This document shows positions 33,427-45,404 of a stretch of 64,000 nt of DNA, piece by piece. The position numbers and the translations under genes are program-made. The notes below the pieces were generated by a model. That model worked only from the letters and a program-made list of their open reading frames with translations. It was not told the DNA's origin and made no database searches. Location of the stretch: positions 131,570,239 through 131,634,238 of the forward strand of contig NC_089493.1 of the NCBI RefSeq assembly GCF_036850765.1, given 5' to 3'. Position 1 is the first letter of the stretch, and every line of letters begins with the position of its first letter. The stretch comes from Saccopteryx bilineata (taxonomy: Eukaryota > Chordata > Mammalia > Chiroptera > Emballonuridae).

Positions 33427-33599
33427 CAGGCTGGGACTCCGCCTGGTTTTGTAGGCTTGGGCCTTCCCTCATCCTCACTCCCTCTTCGGTCTCAGTGCTT
33501 ACCACCCCACCCCCCACCCCCCGCTATGGGGCCTGTTTAGTACTTAAGGTACTGTCACCCCTGTGGCTAATGTGAAAAAGCCAAATCCCAGGCTAGGAA

Positions 33600-33760
33600 C
33601 CTAGTTATAGTGCCACAGCTCCTCTAGGATGTGCCATGTGCCGAGCACCGTGTGGCATGTGTCATTTTACTCACTTTATGGCTTAGGAACTGAACTTAGA
33701 GAGGTGCATTGACTTTCTGCAGTCAGTGGGGTGGGACAGTGCTGCAGCCAGGATAAACTC
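33600..33760 (-). repeat. MIR
   Basis: The phrases gtgccatgtgccgagcaccg, gtgtcattttactcacttta and gaactgaacttagagaggtg follow MIR in reverse complement. Confidence 0.7.
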
Positions 33761-35584
33761 TGTCCTTGCTCCCTGTCTGGGCTCCCTCAGCACCCACTCC
33801 CTGGGGTGGGGGCACCCAGCAGAGCCCTTCCCTCCCAGGGACCCGATGGGAACTGATTTCCTTTCCATCCAGGTCGGGGGCTGTGAGTCCATCCTTCTTC
33901 AGGCCAAGCTCCCTGGGTGGGCCAGCTGGGCCTGAGGAGAGACTGGGAGCCCGTCCTGCAGAGTTCAGAGCGTGTGCAGGCCCTGTCCTCACAGTGGGGC
34001 AGGTGGGGCTCTCTGCATGGCCCACACATCTAGGGCATGGCTTTGCCCTTTGTCAGGGTGAAGGGCTGTGCCAGCTCATATGGAGGCATCTGGTCCTCAT
34101 GGTCCTGAACTTGAGACCTTTAGAGGGTCCTTCCTGGCATCCTTGACATCCTTTCCATGGTCATTTCCTTCTTTGCTTCCAGAAAGTGGTGTGAGGAGCC
34201 CTGCCTCTCTGGACATCTTTTGTTGCAGGTGGGGTGGCTGAGGGCTGGAGAGGGGAGGACACTATCAAGAAATACAGTGTGTTGGGTGAGCAGAGGGACT
34301 GAACCCCAGGCCAGTAATCCTTGGTGTCCTACTTCCGGCTCAGAACCACTGTGGGGGCAGAAGGCCTGTGAGCACACAGAGGAACCCCGTTCTACCAGTG
34401 GGCTCCCGGCACCGTCCCAGCTATTCCTATGGGGCCTCTGGCCCTTCTGCCGGTTTCAGACATCTCTCAGCCACAGGGTCCACCCGTTTGTTAGTTGTTT
34501 GGAATGTTCCATGGGGAGAAGGGGTCCAGAATTTGAGCGAAGACCCAAGGGAAAGGGACATAAGGAGGGGTCGTGGCCCTTTTCAAGGCTTAACTGCATG
34601 CTGTGAGGCAGGCAGGGTTCCCTCGTGTCCCAGCTGGGGAATCTGAACCTCAGTGAGATAGGGACATGGGGTTCCCACCCGGATCTGACAGAGCTAAAGC
34701 CAACGTGTCTCAGCCAGTCCCCTCTGGACGCTGTGACTAGCGCAGGAAGGAGCTGCTGGGCATGAGAGGAGCTGGTGCTCCTGCTCCGTAGGCCTGTGCT
34801 GTGGGGGAGGGGGGGTCACATTGGGTTCAGGAGAGACGGGCAGCACCACAGCAGTCATGGGCGGGTGCTGGAGGAGTTTAGCCAGGAGGAGGGTCCTGGG
34901 AGAAACAGGTACCTAAGGTATATGTACGGAGATGGGCATGACTGGGCAGGTGTCGAGAAAGCGTCAGCCAGGAGCTGAGCAGGATGCCTCACAAAACTGT
35001 CCACAGGGCTGGTCTGCCTCTCTTGACCCCTGAGACCCAGCCTGGCCTGGCTTGAGCGCCTCCAGTGCCTCAGCATTGAGTCCACCTGCAAACACACTGA
35101 CTTGACCTCAGCCCTGCCTTGTACCCTGAGGGTCCTGCAGGTGGTCTGGGTATCACTATGACCTCACAGACTCACTTCCTGAGATTGTCAGCTTTCTTGT
35201 TCAGCTTCTCTGGGGTGCTGACCACCTTCCCATGTGTGTTGCCCTTCAGTGGACCCTGCTCACGCCTGCTCCTGGTCTCCGCCAGCCCCTGCCTCCATGC
35301 TTGCACACCTGAGCGGAGTCCTGCCTCCCCGTTCTGAAGGCTTGGGGGGACAGGAGGAAGGAAACGCTATCCAGTTCAGAGGAAACCCCTTGGCTGAGCC
35401 TCCACATGCTCATAACCACCAGAGACTGGGGGAGCCAGGAAGGTGGGGTTCAGTGGCAAGAGATCCCCATGGGTGGGGTCCGGGAGTGTGTTCCTGGTGG
35501 GGATGTTGGTGTCCTGTGGGATCCAGCTGGATGAGGAGGGGGCGATGAAGAAGAGGAGGCCCTTACCAGTGGGCAGAGCAGCCA
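33761..35584. other. Unique GC-rich noncoding DNA
   Basis: No gene or repeat recognised. A 149-codon plus frame at 34157-34606 has no known domain and is probably chance. Confidence 0.35.
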
Positions 35585-35780
35585 GCACAAACAACATCCT
35601 GAGTGCCCACTCTGCTGGGACCTGGGCCAGCTCTGTCCCTCCCACTGTACAGCCCTTGGGGGGCGTTGTCAGCTCTCTAACAGATGAGAAGTGGAGGTTT
35701 GAGGAGGCTCAGGGACTCACCCAGGGACACCCGCAGTCATGGTCATGCAGTGCTGCTGGGCCTCCACCCAGGCTGATTGT
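35585..35780 (-). repeat. MIR
   Basis: The phrases gagtgcccactctgctggga, cagatgagaagtggaggttt and ctcagggactcacccaggga match reverse-complement MIR. Confidence 0.65.
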
Positions 35781-36729
35781 CTTCTGAGACTCCACAGTGG
35801 AGGAGGGAGGGAGTGAGGAAGGGTCTGGGGGCTGGCAACTGACAGCTGCAGACTGACTTTCAGGGAGGGGGTGTGGAAGGATGTGGGATGGCTTTCTGAG
35901 TTGGCCCTATCCCCAAGCAGGCTCTCCTGTTGTCCCCTCCCTATGTAGAGGAGTCCTCACTAGGAGAGGATCCCATGCCCCCTTCTTGGAAAGGCCGGTG
36001 GTTTGCCTATGTGGAGGATTAGTCCTCCTTTATGTGGAGCTGTTTAGCCTAGTAGAAGCCAGCAGACCATTTAGGGTGGTAATGCACTCCGGCTTCCGCA
36101 TCTGGTTTCTGTGGCCCGAGCTCCGGGATTAAAGGCTCCTTTCCGGGGCCTTGCCTGTGCCCTCCCTGCCACCCTGCTTGTGACCTTGATGGCAGACAGG
36201 GTAGGTTTCTCCCTCTCTCCTTTCCTCCTTCCCTTTTCCTCCTCTGTGGGCTCCTCCTCCCCCTTTCCTCTCTCTTTCTTTAAAAAAAAGTGTCTTCTTA
36301 AATATTCATTTGAGATGCTGTTGCTTAAGCTCTGCACGCTCTGGGGATGGCCGGAGGTGGGTGCTGCCGGAAGGCACCGGGCACCGGCTGGTTCCAGTCA
36401 CTCACTCAGCCAGCTGCACGGGCTGGTGGGTGCACCGCACTCAGTGGGCAGGTTGGGCGGCTGGCCTGTGGCCGGGCATGGGCACACGGAGGCTGGGCAT
36501 ATGGAAGCAGAGGTGGCACTTGATGGCTTTTTCTTGAGCAAGGGAGCCACTCCTGAGGCTGCCTGCTCCTGGCCCCCTGGAGGGTCCACTTGTCAGTTGA
36601 CCTGTTTCTGCTGCTCTGCATCTTGTCTTTGTGTTGCCTTCACAACCCTTTCTGTACCCCTCTCATCTGCTCACCCTCCGGGCTGCCTCACTGAGCTGCC
36701 TGCACTTCTGTGCCAGCAGCAAAGAGCGT
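35781..36729. other. Unique noncoding DNA with pyrimidine tract
   Basis: A pyrimidine-rich tract lies at 36208-36280, followed by ctttaaaaaaaagtgtcttc and ttaaatattcatttga. The 237-codon plus frame that spans it (36111-36824) has no domain and runs into a MIR. Confidence 0.35.
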
Positions 36730-36895
36730 GGGCAACGCCCCAGGTCCTGGGAATTGGCCACCCTTGGTGTTCAAATCCTGACTCCAGGACTTACAAGCTG
36801 TTTTTGTCCAATTTAGTATTTTGAATTTGGGCGAGCGTTTTAAATCTGTTTAAGCCTTCGTTCCATTCCCTGTAAAATGAATGCTATGTCCTGAG
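36730..36895 (+). repeat. MIR
   Basis: The phrases gtgttcaaatcctgactcca, ggacttacaagctg and ccctgtaaaatgaatgctat are MIR in order. Confidence 0.75.
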
Positions 36896-37480
36896 GGTCC
36901 GGCGTGTAAACAGGGTGAAGAGTGGTGCTGGGACGTGGTGAACCCAGTCTCTCCTGGGGAGACCCCATCTCCTGATGCTCCGGTCTCTCCTGCACAGGGG
37001 CCCCCTCACTGCCCCTCTGGTCAGGAAAGTGAAAGGGGTCAGGAGGGGTGCACGGTGGGCTCTGGATCGCCCTGGTCACAGGCTGCCTGTGTAGGTGTGA
37101 GAGGAAGGGTGAGGCTGAGTGAGAGGCACCCTTCTCCTGGAACTCATTTCCTGGGCAAAAGTTCATGTCAGGTTCCAGATCTGGCTTAAAGGAACTGTTT
37201 TTTAGGGATTGAGTCAGGATGACCAGAGGAACAAGGAGAGTGTGGAGGGGTGACACCTATATGACCTGGGAGGCGAAGCCTTCCGGATGAGGACTCTCAC
37301 CCCAGGTTTCAGAAAAGTGGACAAAGACAGCCTCTAACCCCCAGGGATGAGAGTCTCAGATGTTAGATGGGAGCCTGGGGCGGAGTGGGGGGTCCTGCTC
37401 CTTCCAGGGCCTGGAGTAGCGGGTGACCACTGGGGAGCAAGAGGGGGAGGTCCTGAGGTATGGGGCTATAGAGAAAATCT
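36896..37480. other. Unique noncoding DNA
   Basis: No gene or repeat recognised. Confidence 0.35.
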
Positions 37481-37620
37481 GGGGCTGATGTGCTGTCAGA
37501 CCTTGGGCTGGTTCCATTCCTTCTCTGGGCCTCAGTTTTCTCATCTGCTAAATGGGTTAATCATCCTGCCCCATCTGCCTAATGGGTTGTACTGAAGATC
37601 CAGTTAGAGATGAGATGGGA
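37481..37620 (+). repeat. MIR
   Basis: The phrases tgtcagaccttgggctggtt, ctctgggcctcagttttctc and atctgctaaatgggttaatc match MIR. The run catctgctaaatgggtt is partly repeated at 37577 (catctgcctaatgggttgta). Confidence 0.8.
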
Positions 37621-37649
37621 GTGTTCTGTGATCTCTCCTGTTGTAATAA

Positions 37650-37960
37650 TAACAACTATCATTCTCATTCTCAGCGTTGCCTTGCCTTTTCTTCATCTTT
37701 AGTAACACCCACTTTGATCCACACAGTCTAGCTCTAATACATATGTTAGAGAAATTAAAGAAACTCACCACTGAAGGCAACCTCCCTTCCCATTTAGTGC
37801 AAACCCCACCCAACTGGTCCCCAGATCTCTGCTTGCATGCCCCCAGGGACAAGGAGCTCACTACTCCCAATGCTGAAAAAAGATTTGTCTCCTTGAAATC
37901 TTTTTCTAACTGGGCCTCACTCTGCTCTCTGGACCTATAAATGCCAAATGTCTTCGTTGG
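37650..37960 (+). repeat. Ancient interspersed repeat, family not assigned
   Basis: The phrases gacaaggagctcactactcc caatgc, then ctccttgaaatctttttcta, then cctcactctgctctctggac resemble a common placental repeat whose name I cannot fix. Confidence 0.45.
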
Positions 37961-38496
37961 GGACCTGATGTCCCCAGGGGACAAGGGTTCCAGGCCCACC
38001 TCTTCAAGGTGCCCATGAGCAGACCTCACTTTATCAGAGACTGTGTGGATAGATATGTCGATACACGTCTGGAGGAGGTTGCAGCATGTCCAGAGCTGGC
38101 GTGGTCAGCTCACCCAACCCCAGGGTCTCCTGGCCTCCAGGCTCCCTAGCCTTTTGTGTAGCCGGTTCTAGGAGCTATTCTCAGAATTGCCCTTATTCTG
38201 CTAACTCTGCTGTTCACTTTGGCCCATTCCTAGGGCAGCAAGTGGAGGGCTTTGTACAGGGGATTCTGCCTCTTCCAGGCTGGACCTACCTTCAAGATTA
38301 CACCCTAGCCTCTGCCAGAAATGTTGTTCTACGTAGGACAAAGGACCAGCTCTGTCCATACCAGTGAGAATCCAGCCCAGGGGCCAGTCTGACCTACCTG
38401 GAACATCCCTGGACACGGTTGCTTAGCTAAACCACTGGGAAGCCCAGCCCAGCCTTTTCACTCATCCACAAGGATGTCACAAGTGCATACCATCCT

Positions 38497-39614
38497 TCTT
38501 GTCTTCTTTTTCTTGCAATTGGTTATTTTATTTTCTAATCAGCTGATAGTCCCAATGTATGGCCTTCTTCCCTTTTCATGCAAGGACTGTCCTCCAGAGA
38601 GAACCGCAAATCTGTCTGTAGCTTCCTCCTCTTCAACCTTTGGGACCGCTGGATGTGAATGTTTGATGGAAGTGGTCTTACCAAGTTTAAATTCATAACC
38701 GGGGACTCCTCTTTTATAGTCTCAAGGCTTGATGGTGGGTGCAGCTGGGCTCTACACCTTTCTTGTTCTCTTCCAGTGCATCTCAGAGCATAGCCCCGTG
38801 TGCAGCTCTGCCTCCACGTGGCTCCTCGTGTAGTCCAGTGGAGCGTCAAAGTCCACATTCATGTCACACCTGATGGTGGACAGGCATGGTCTCCATCACC
38901 CACAGTTCATAGATCTTTCATTGTAGTATGCCTTATCCCAGTAGTCAGACAGGCAACATGTTTTTGGGGGGATTTAAAAAAGATTTTATTTCTTGATTTT
39001 TAGAGAAAGGAGAAAGAGAGAAAGAGAGGCAGTAGGGGAGGAGCTGGAAGCATCAACTTGTAGTCATTGCTTCTGGTAGATGTCTTGATGGGGTGAGCCC
39101 CAGACTTCTAACCTGCGACCCCAGCATTCCAGGTTGATGGTCTGTCCACTGCACCACCACAGGTCAGGTCATACAGGCAAAGTTTTCTAGTGCATTTTCT
39201 GATACTGCTTTGGGGTCAGTGATATCTAGGGAGCCAGAGCTCTGAGGCTGAAATTTAGAGTGCGCGGCTACTTGAGGGTTGACAATATTCTTCATCTGAA
39301 CCAGGCCCTCTCTGCCCACTGACAAATTCTATCTCCCCAGTGTGGGAGGTAACCGGTAACCTCTTTCGCCATGAATTCCAGCACACAGCAGTATGCCCTG
39401 CAGTCTGAGTTCTTGTTGGTCCACTTGAACAGCATGGGGTAGGTTCTGTTGAGTCTGCTAAGTGATGGAGGACTTTCTGCCTTCCTCCATATCTGACCTG
39501 TCATTAGCTCCCTCCTCCCCTGAGCATAGACATGGAGACATAGCCACACTGCGTGAGGAAGTGTTTCTGGATGACCCAGGGGGTTGGGTAGTCAAACATG
39601 TTGAAAGAGAACAT
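38497..39614 (-). pseudogene. UFD1: Processed pseudogene of UFD1
   Basis: UFD1 is the substrate-binding cofactor of p97/VCP (with NPL4) in ER-associated degradation. On the minus strand the initiator at 39614 is followed by a frame reading MFSFNMFDYPTPWV, close to the human UFD1 start. Landmarks continue in order: NDRSDMEEG, NRTYPMLFKWTNKNSD (near 39407-39452), VLEFMAKE, YLPHW, SKFQPQSSG, LDITDPKAV, ENALENFA, then after a SINE DMNVDFDAPLDY (about 38829-38864), KKGVEP, YEFKLGK and a C-terminal EKGRRP. The order is collinear and intronless, so it is retrocopied. Frameshifts and a stop appear soon after the N-terminus, with more downstream, and a SINE splits it at 38966. An A-rich minus-strand tract at about 38497-38538 may be the decayed poly(A). 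No function is expected. Confidence 0.93.
38966..39171 (-). mobile_element. Ves-like SINE inside the UFD1 pseudogene
   Basis: It has the minus-strand Ves-like layout: gattttatttcttgattttt, then ggaggagctggaagcatcaa, ending ctgcaccaccacaggtcagg. The flanks acaggcaacatgttttt (from 38949) and acaggcaaagtttt (from 39173) are an imperfect target duplication. It has diverged more than the other Ves-like copies. Confidence 0.9.
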
Positions 39615-39808
39615 GACAGCACCTCTGCCTCACAGATACCCCTGGGTACAGGGAGCTGCTGGGGGTCTTCCTTTGTGAGCCGCTGAAAGAAGATGTGTGG
39701 TTATCTCGTAAGACTCTGGTGGTGAATGTGCCTGGTGTTCTGTGCTACACGTATAGGACTTCTACTAGAAGGGACATGGGACTCCCTACTCTAAGCCGCA
39801 CTGGCTTC
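39615..39808. other. Region 5' of the UFD1 pseudogene
   Basis: This may include retrocopied 5' UTR, but I cannot recognise it. No other gene is visible. Confidence 0.3.
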
Positions 39809-40145
39809 TTTTTTTTTTTTTTTTTTACAGAGACAGAGAGAGAGTCAGAGAGAGGGATAGATAGGGACAGACAGACAGGAACAGAGAGAGATGAGAAGCA
39901 TCAATCATCAGTTTTTCGTTGCGACACCTTAGTAGTTCACTGATTGCTTTCTCCTATGTGCCTTGACCGTGGGCCTTCAGCAGACCGAATAACCCCTTGC
40001 TCAAGCCAGCGACCTTGGGTCCAAGCTGGTGAGCTTTGCTCAAACCAGATGAACCCACACTCAAGCTGGTGGCCTCGGAGTCTTGAACCTGGGTCCTCCG
40101 CATCCCAGTCCAACGCTCTATCCACTGCGCCATCGCCTGGTCAGG
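39809..40145 (-). mobile_element. Long-type tRNA-derived bat SINE
   Basis: Same family as the copy at 8602: minus-strand head gcctgaccaggcgatggcgc, body with agcttgagtgtgggttcatc, and a CT-rich tail ending in poly(A). A short duplication ctggcttc flanks it (39801-39808 and 40146-40153). Confidence 0.94.
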
Positions 40146-40199
40146 CTGGCTTCCCTTTTTAAGACAAAGGGGAGGATGGTAATGTGTATGTCATTTCTC

Positions 40200-40370
40200 T
40201 GGATCTTCATCCTTACTTGTGTGGGAGGGTCAAGGTTGCCACTCTACTGATGTGAGGACTGAGCCTTGGGCAGTGACTCACTTACTCAGGGTCCTAGAGC
40301 TAGCAAGGGACAGAGCCAGGACTCCAACCCTGGATGGTCTTATTCTCAAGCTCACACTTTTCCCAGATGC
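40200..40370 (-). repeat. MIR
   Basis: The phrases tgatgtgaggactgagcctt, actcacttactcagggtcct, agagctagcaagggacagag and ccaggactccaaccctggat are reverse-complement MIR. Confidence 0.8.
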
Positions 40371-40870
40371 TGCCCCTCACCCCACCCCCATGCTCCCTCC
40401 TATAACTTCTCACAGCATTTGTTTGATAGCCAGCATGGTCTTCCATCAATGTGTGTGCTGGGTCCCCCACTTTGGGTCAGCCCCTCTGCACCCCTTCTGT
40501 CCTGCCTTTTTTGGAGTGTGGTGCCCAATCTCTGCCCCTCCCTACACACCACACGCTGGGCCAGGGAACAGAATGGGGCCTGGGGGATGAGAGAGTCAGG
40601 CAGGATGGAGGTGCGGTGACAGTCTTCATGGGAGGTTCATCTGCTGTGATATTTTAGTTGTGTGGTATTTCACAGTCATGCTCGCTTTAGGGCATCTGGT
40701 GGTAAAGTGGTACGTGTTTGTGGTAGAAGGTGTAGGAGTCATCCTCGATGCATTTTCCTTATACCCCTCACCACCCCCCACGTCCAGTCGTCAGCCACCT
40801 GTCATTGCTTCTGCTACAACATACAATACATGCCGAATGTGGCCGGTCCCCCCTCACCCTGGCTAAACCT
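40371..40870. other. Unique noncoding DNA
   Basis: No gene recognised. The pyrimidine-rich composition resembles the upstream part of the L2 that follows. Confidence 0.3.
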
Positions 40871-40879
40871 GGCCTCCTT

Positions 40880-41029
40880 ATCCTTGGGAGACTATAGTAG
40901 TCAACCCACTTGTCCCCTGGTTTCACACCTGCTTCCGGTCAACTGAGGCTCCCCTGAGCAGCCCTGGGGAACTGCACAGTGGAGAAACCATTATATCACA
41001 TCCCTGTTAAAACCCTCTAGTGACTTTTT
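40880..41029 (+). repeat. L2 LINE, left part (split by the L1)
   Basis: The phrase tatatcacatccctgttaaa accctctagtgac corresponds to the L2 3' region (atgtcactcccctgcttaaaaccctcca). It continues after the L1 at 47198. Confidence 0.7.
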
Positions 41030-41329
41030 TTTTAAATTTATTTATTAAATTTAATGCAGTGACATTGATAAATCAGGGTACATATGTTGAGAGAAAATAT
41101 CTCTAGATTATTTTGACATTTGATTGTGCTGTATACCCCTCCCCCAAAGTTAAATTGTCTTGTCACCTTCTATCTGGTTTTCTTTGTGCCCCTCTCCTCC
41201 CCCAACCCCTCTCTCCTTCTTCGCCCCCTCCCCCCTCCCCCCACCTCCCACCCCTGTTGCCATCACATTCTTGTTCATGTCTCTGAGTCTCATTTTTATG
41301 TCCCTTCTATGTATGGGTTCATATAGTTC

Positions 41330-44300
41330 TTAGTTTTTTTCTGATTTACTTATTTCAATCCGTATAATGTTATCAAGGTCCATCCATGTTATTGTAAATG
41401 ATCCGATGTCATAATTTCTTATGGCTGAGTAGTATTCCATAGTATATATGTACCAAAGCTTTTTAATCCACTCGTCCTCTGATGGACACTTGGGCTGTTT
41501 CCAGATCTTTGCTATTGTGAACAATGCTGCCACAAACATGGGGGTGCATTTCTCCTTTTGGAGCCGTTCTATGGTATCCTTGGGGTATATTCCTGAAAGT
41601 GGGATAGCTGGGTCAAAAGGCAGTTCGATTTTCAGTTTTTTGAGGAATCTCTGTACTGTTTTCCACAGTGGCTGCACCAGTCTGCATTCCCACCAGCAGT
41701 GCAGGAGGGTTTCCTTTTCTCCACATCCTCGCCAGCACTTATTCTGTGTTGTTTTGTTGATGAGCGCCATTCTGGCTGGTGTGAGGTGATATCTCATTGT
41801 GGTTTTAATTTGCATTTCTCTAGCAGGGGTCCCCAAACTTTTTACACAGAGGGCCAGTTCACTGTCCCTTAGACCGTTGGAGGGCCGCCACATACAGTGC
41901 TCCTCTCACTGACCACCAATGAAAGAGGTGCCCCTTCCGGAAGTGCGGGGGGGGGGGGCGGATAAATGGCCTCAGGGGGCCTCATGCGGCCCGCGGGCCG
42001 TAGTTTGGGGATGCCTGCCGGTAATGATTAGTGATGTTGAGCATTTTTTCATATGCCTATTGGCCATCTGTATGTCCTCTTTGGAGAAGTGTCTATTCAT
42101 CTCTTTTGCCCATTTTTGGATTGGATTGTTTGCCTTCCTGGTGTTGAGATTTACAAGTTCTTTATAAATTTTGGTTATTAACCCCTTATCAGACATATTG
42201 TCAAATATGTTCTCCCATTGTGTAGTTTGTCTTTTTATTCTGTTCTTGTTGTCTTTAAAAAGCTTTTTAGTTTGATATAGTCCCATTTGTTTATCCTGTC
42301 TTTTATTTCACTTCCCCGTGGAGATAAATCAGCAAATATATTGCTCCGAGAGATGTCGGAGAGTTTACTGCCTATGTTTTCTTCTAAGATGCTTATGGTT
42401 TCACGGCCTACATTTAAGTCTTTTATCCATTTTGAATTTATTTTTGTGAGTGGTGTAAGCTGGTGATCTAGTTTCATTTTTTTGCAGGTAGCTGTCCAAT
42501 TTTCCCAACACCATTTGTTAAAGAGGCTGTCTTTACTCCATTGTATTTCCTTACCTCCTTTGTAAAGTATCAGTTGTCCATAGAACTGTGGGTTTATTTC
42601 TGGGTTCTCTGTTCTGTTCCATTGATCTATATGCTTGTTCTTATGCCAATACCAGGCTGTTTTGAGTACAATGGCCTTGTAGTATAACTTGATATCAGGG
42701 AGTGTGATACCTCCCACTTTATTTTTCTTTTTCAAGATTGCTGAGGCTATTTGTGTTCTCTTTTGGTTCCATATAAATTTTTGGAATATGTGGTCTATAT
42801 CTTTGAAGTATGTCATTGGTATTTTAATTGGTATTGCATTGAATTTATAGATTGCTTTGGGTAATATAGACATTTGAATGATGTTTATTCTTCCTAACCA
42901 TGAACACGGTATATGCTTCCACTTGTTTGTATCTTCCTTGATTTCTTTTATCAATGCTTTGTAATTTTCCGATTACAAGTCTTTAGTCTCCTTGGTTAAG
43001 TTTACTCCTAGGTACTTTATTTTTTTGGTTGTAATTGTGAAGGGGATTGTTTCCTTAATTTCTCTTTCTGACTGTTCATTGTTGGTGTATAAAAATGCTT
43101 CTGATTTCTGAGTATTGATTTTATATCCTGCCACTTTGCTGAATTCATTTATCAGGTCCAGTAGCTTTTTGACTGAAACTTTAGGGTTTTCTATATACAA
43201 TATTATATCATCTGCAAATAATGATAGTTTTACTTCTTCTTTTCCAACTTGAATGCCTTTTATTTCTTCTTCTTGTCTGATTGCTGTGGCTAGGACTTCC
43301 AGGACTATGTTAAATAAGAGTGGTGAAAGGGGGCACCCCTGCCTTGTTCCTGATCTTAAGGGGATTGCTTTTAATTTTTACCCATTGAGTATGATGTTGG
43401 CTGTGGGTTTCTCATAGATGGCTTTTATCATGTTGAGGTATGTTCCCTGTATTCCCACTTTGCTGAGAGTTTTGATCATGAATGGGTGCTGGATTTAATC
43501 AAATGCTTTTTCTGCATCTATTGAAATTATCATATGGTTTTTCTCCTTCTTTTTGTTTATGTGATGAATCACATTGATTGATTTGCGAATATTGTACCAG
43601 CCTTGCCTCCCCAGAATAAATCCTACTTGATCATGGTGTATGATTTTTTCCATATATTGTTGGATCTGGTTTGCTAATATTTTGTTGAGGATTTTAGCAT
43701 CTATATTCATCAGAGATATTGGCCTATAATTTTCTTTTTTTTGTGTTGTCTTTGCCTGGTTTTGGAATCAGAATTATGCTCGCCTCATAAAAGGAGCTTG
43801 GAAGTCTTCCTTCCTCTTGAATTTTTTGAAATAGTTTGAGAAGGATAGGAGTTAGTTCTTTGAATATTTGATAGAATTCCATTGTGAAGCCATCGGGCCC
43901 CGGACTTTTCTTTGTTGGGAGTTTTTTGATAACTGTTTCGATCTCATTTGGTGTAATCGGTCTGTTTAGGTTTTCTGATTCTTCCAGATTGATTTTTGGA
44001 AGATTGTATGTTTCAAGGAATTTGTCCATTTCATCTAGGTTGTCTAGTTTTTTGGCATATAGTTCTTCATAGTATTTTCTTACAATATTTTGTATTTCTG
44101 TTGTGTCAGTTGTTATTTCTCCTCTCTCATTTCTAATTTTATTATTCTAATTTTATTTATTTTTTATTTCTAATTTTATTTTATTTTATCCTCTCTTTTT
44201 CTTGGTGAGTCTAGTTAAAGGTTCATCAATCTTGTTTACCTTTTCAAAGAACCAGCTCCTAGTTTCATTGATCCTCTGTATTGTTTCTTTAGCCTCTATG

Positions 44301-45342
44301 TCATTTATTTCTGCTCTAACCTTTATTATTTCCTTCCTTCTACTACATTTGGGCTTTACTTGCTGTTCTTTTTCTAATTCTTTTAGATGCAGGGTTAAGT
44401 TGTTTATTTGAGCTTATTCTAGCTTCTGAAAGTGTGCCTGTAGTGCTGTGAACTTCCCTCTCAGTACTGCTTTTGCTGTGTCCCATAAATTTTGAGTTGT
44501 TGTATGCTCATTGTCATTCGTTTCTAGGAATTTTTTATTTCTTCTTTGATCTCATTCTTAATCCATTCGTTATTAAACAACCTGCTATTTAGTTTCCATG
44601 TGTTTGAGAATTTTTGAGCTTTTCTGTTGTGGTTCATTTCTAGTTTCATGCTGTTGTGATCAGAGAAAGTGCTTGATACGATTTCAGTCTTCTTAAATTT
44701 GTTGAGACCACTTTTGTGCCCTAACATGTGGTCTATCCTAGAGAATGTACCAATAGCACTTGAAAAGAATATATATTCTGCTGCTTTAGGGTGAAAGGTT
44801 CTGAAGATATCTATTAAATCGAGTTGATCTAGTGTTTCCAATAAGTCTGCTGTTTCTTTGTTAATTTTCTTTCTTGAGGCTCTATCTAGTGATGTTAGTG
44901 GGGTATTGAAATCCCCTACTATTATAGTATTACTGTTGATCTCACCCTTTAAATCCATCAAAGTCTGCTTTATATATTTGGGTGCTCCTATATTAGGTGC
45001 ATAGATATTTATAATAGTTATATCTTCCTGTTGGATTACTCCCTTTATCATTATGTAGTGGCCTTCTTTTTCTCTTACTATATCCTTTGTTTTGAAGTCC
45101 AATTTGTCTGATATAAGTATTGCTACCTCAGCTTTTTTTTCATTTCCATTTGCATGAAATGTTTTTTTCCATCTTTTTACCTTCAATCTATGTGTGTCTT
45201 TTGTTCTAAGGTGTGTCTCTTGTAGACAACATATGTATGGGTCCTGTTTTCTTATCCACGCAGCTACCCTATGTCTTTTTATTGGATCATTTAATCCATT
45301 TACATTTAAGGTTATTATTGATATGTAGTTGTTTATTGCCAT
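41330..45342 (-). pseudogene. LINE-1 ORF2 (endonuclease and reverse transcriptase), degraded
   Basis: The N-terminal endonuclease is open for 272 codons (45342-44524). It shows the APE-family landmarks QETH, VGDFNTPL, SRIDHML and SDHNS, so its catalytic residues look present. Reverse transcriptase landmarks follow in several frames: [12 protein letters not shown] (near 43900), DAEKAFD, and a catalytic [12 protein letters not shown] near 43185-43220. The C-terminal cysteine segment [18 protein letters not shown] lies near 41690-41750. ORF2 ends near 41330. Multiple frameshifts and the hAT insertion at 41824-42017 break it. Confidence 0.93.
41824..42017 (-). mobile_element. Nonautonomous hAT transposon inside L1 ORF2
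   Basis: It starts caggggtccccaaacttttt and ends ccgtagtttggggatgcctg. It is the reverse orientation of the 26521 element and retains internal sequence (the accaatgaaagaggtgcccc region) more fully. A run of about 13 G lies near 41947-41958. Comparison with the plus-strand L1 shows L1 resumes on both sides. I cannot see a clean 8-bp duplication (ttctctag against ccggtaat), so one junction may have changed. Confidence 0.9.
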
Positions 45343-45404
45343 TTTCTTCTTTAAAGGTGTATTCCTTTTTTGCTATATTCTTTTCCATTTTGATCTGTTT
45401 ACAA

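Noticed and set aside
36111..36824. 237-codon plus frame with a hydrophobic start
   Set aside because: The composition comes from a pyrimidine tract (Ser/Pro/Phe-rich) and it runs into a MIR; no family similarity seen.
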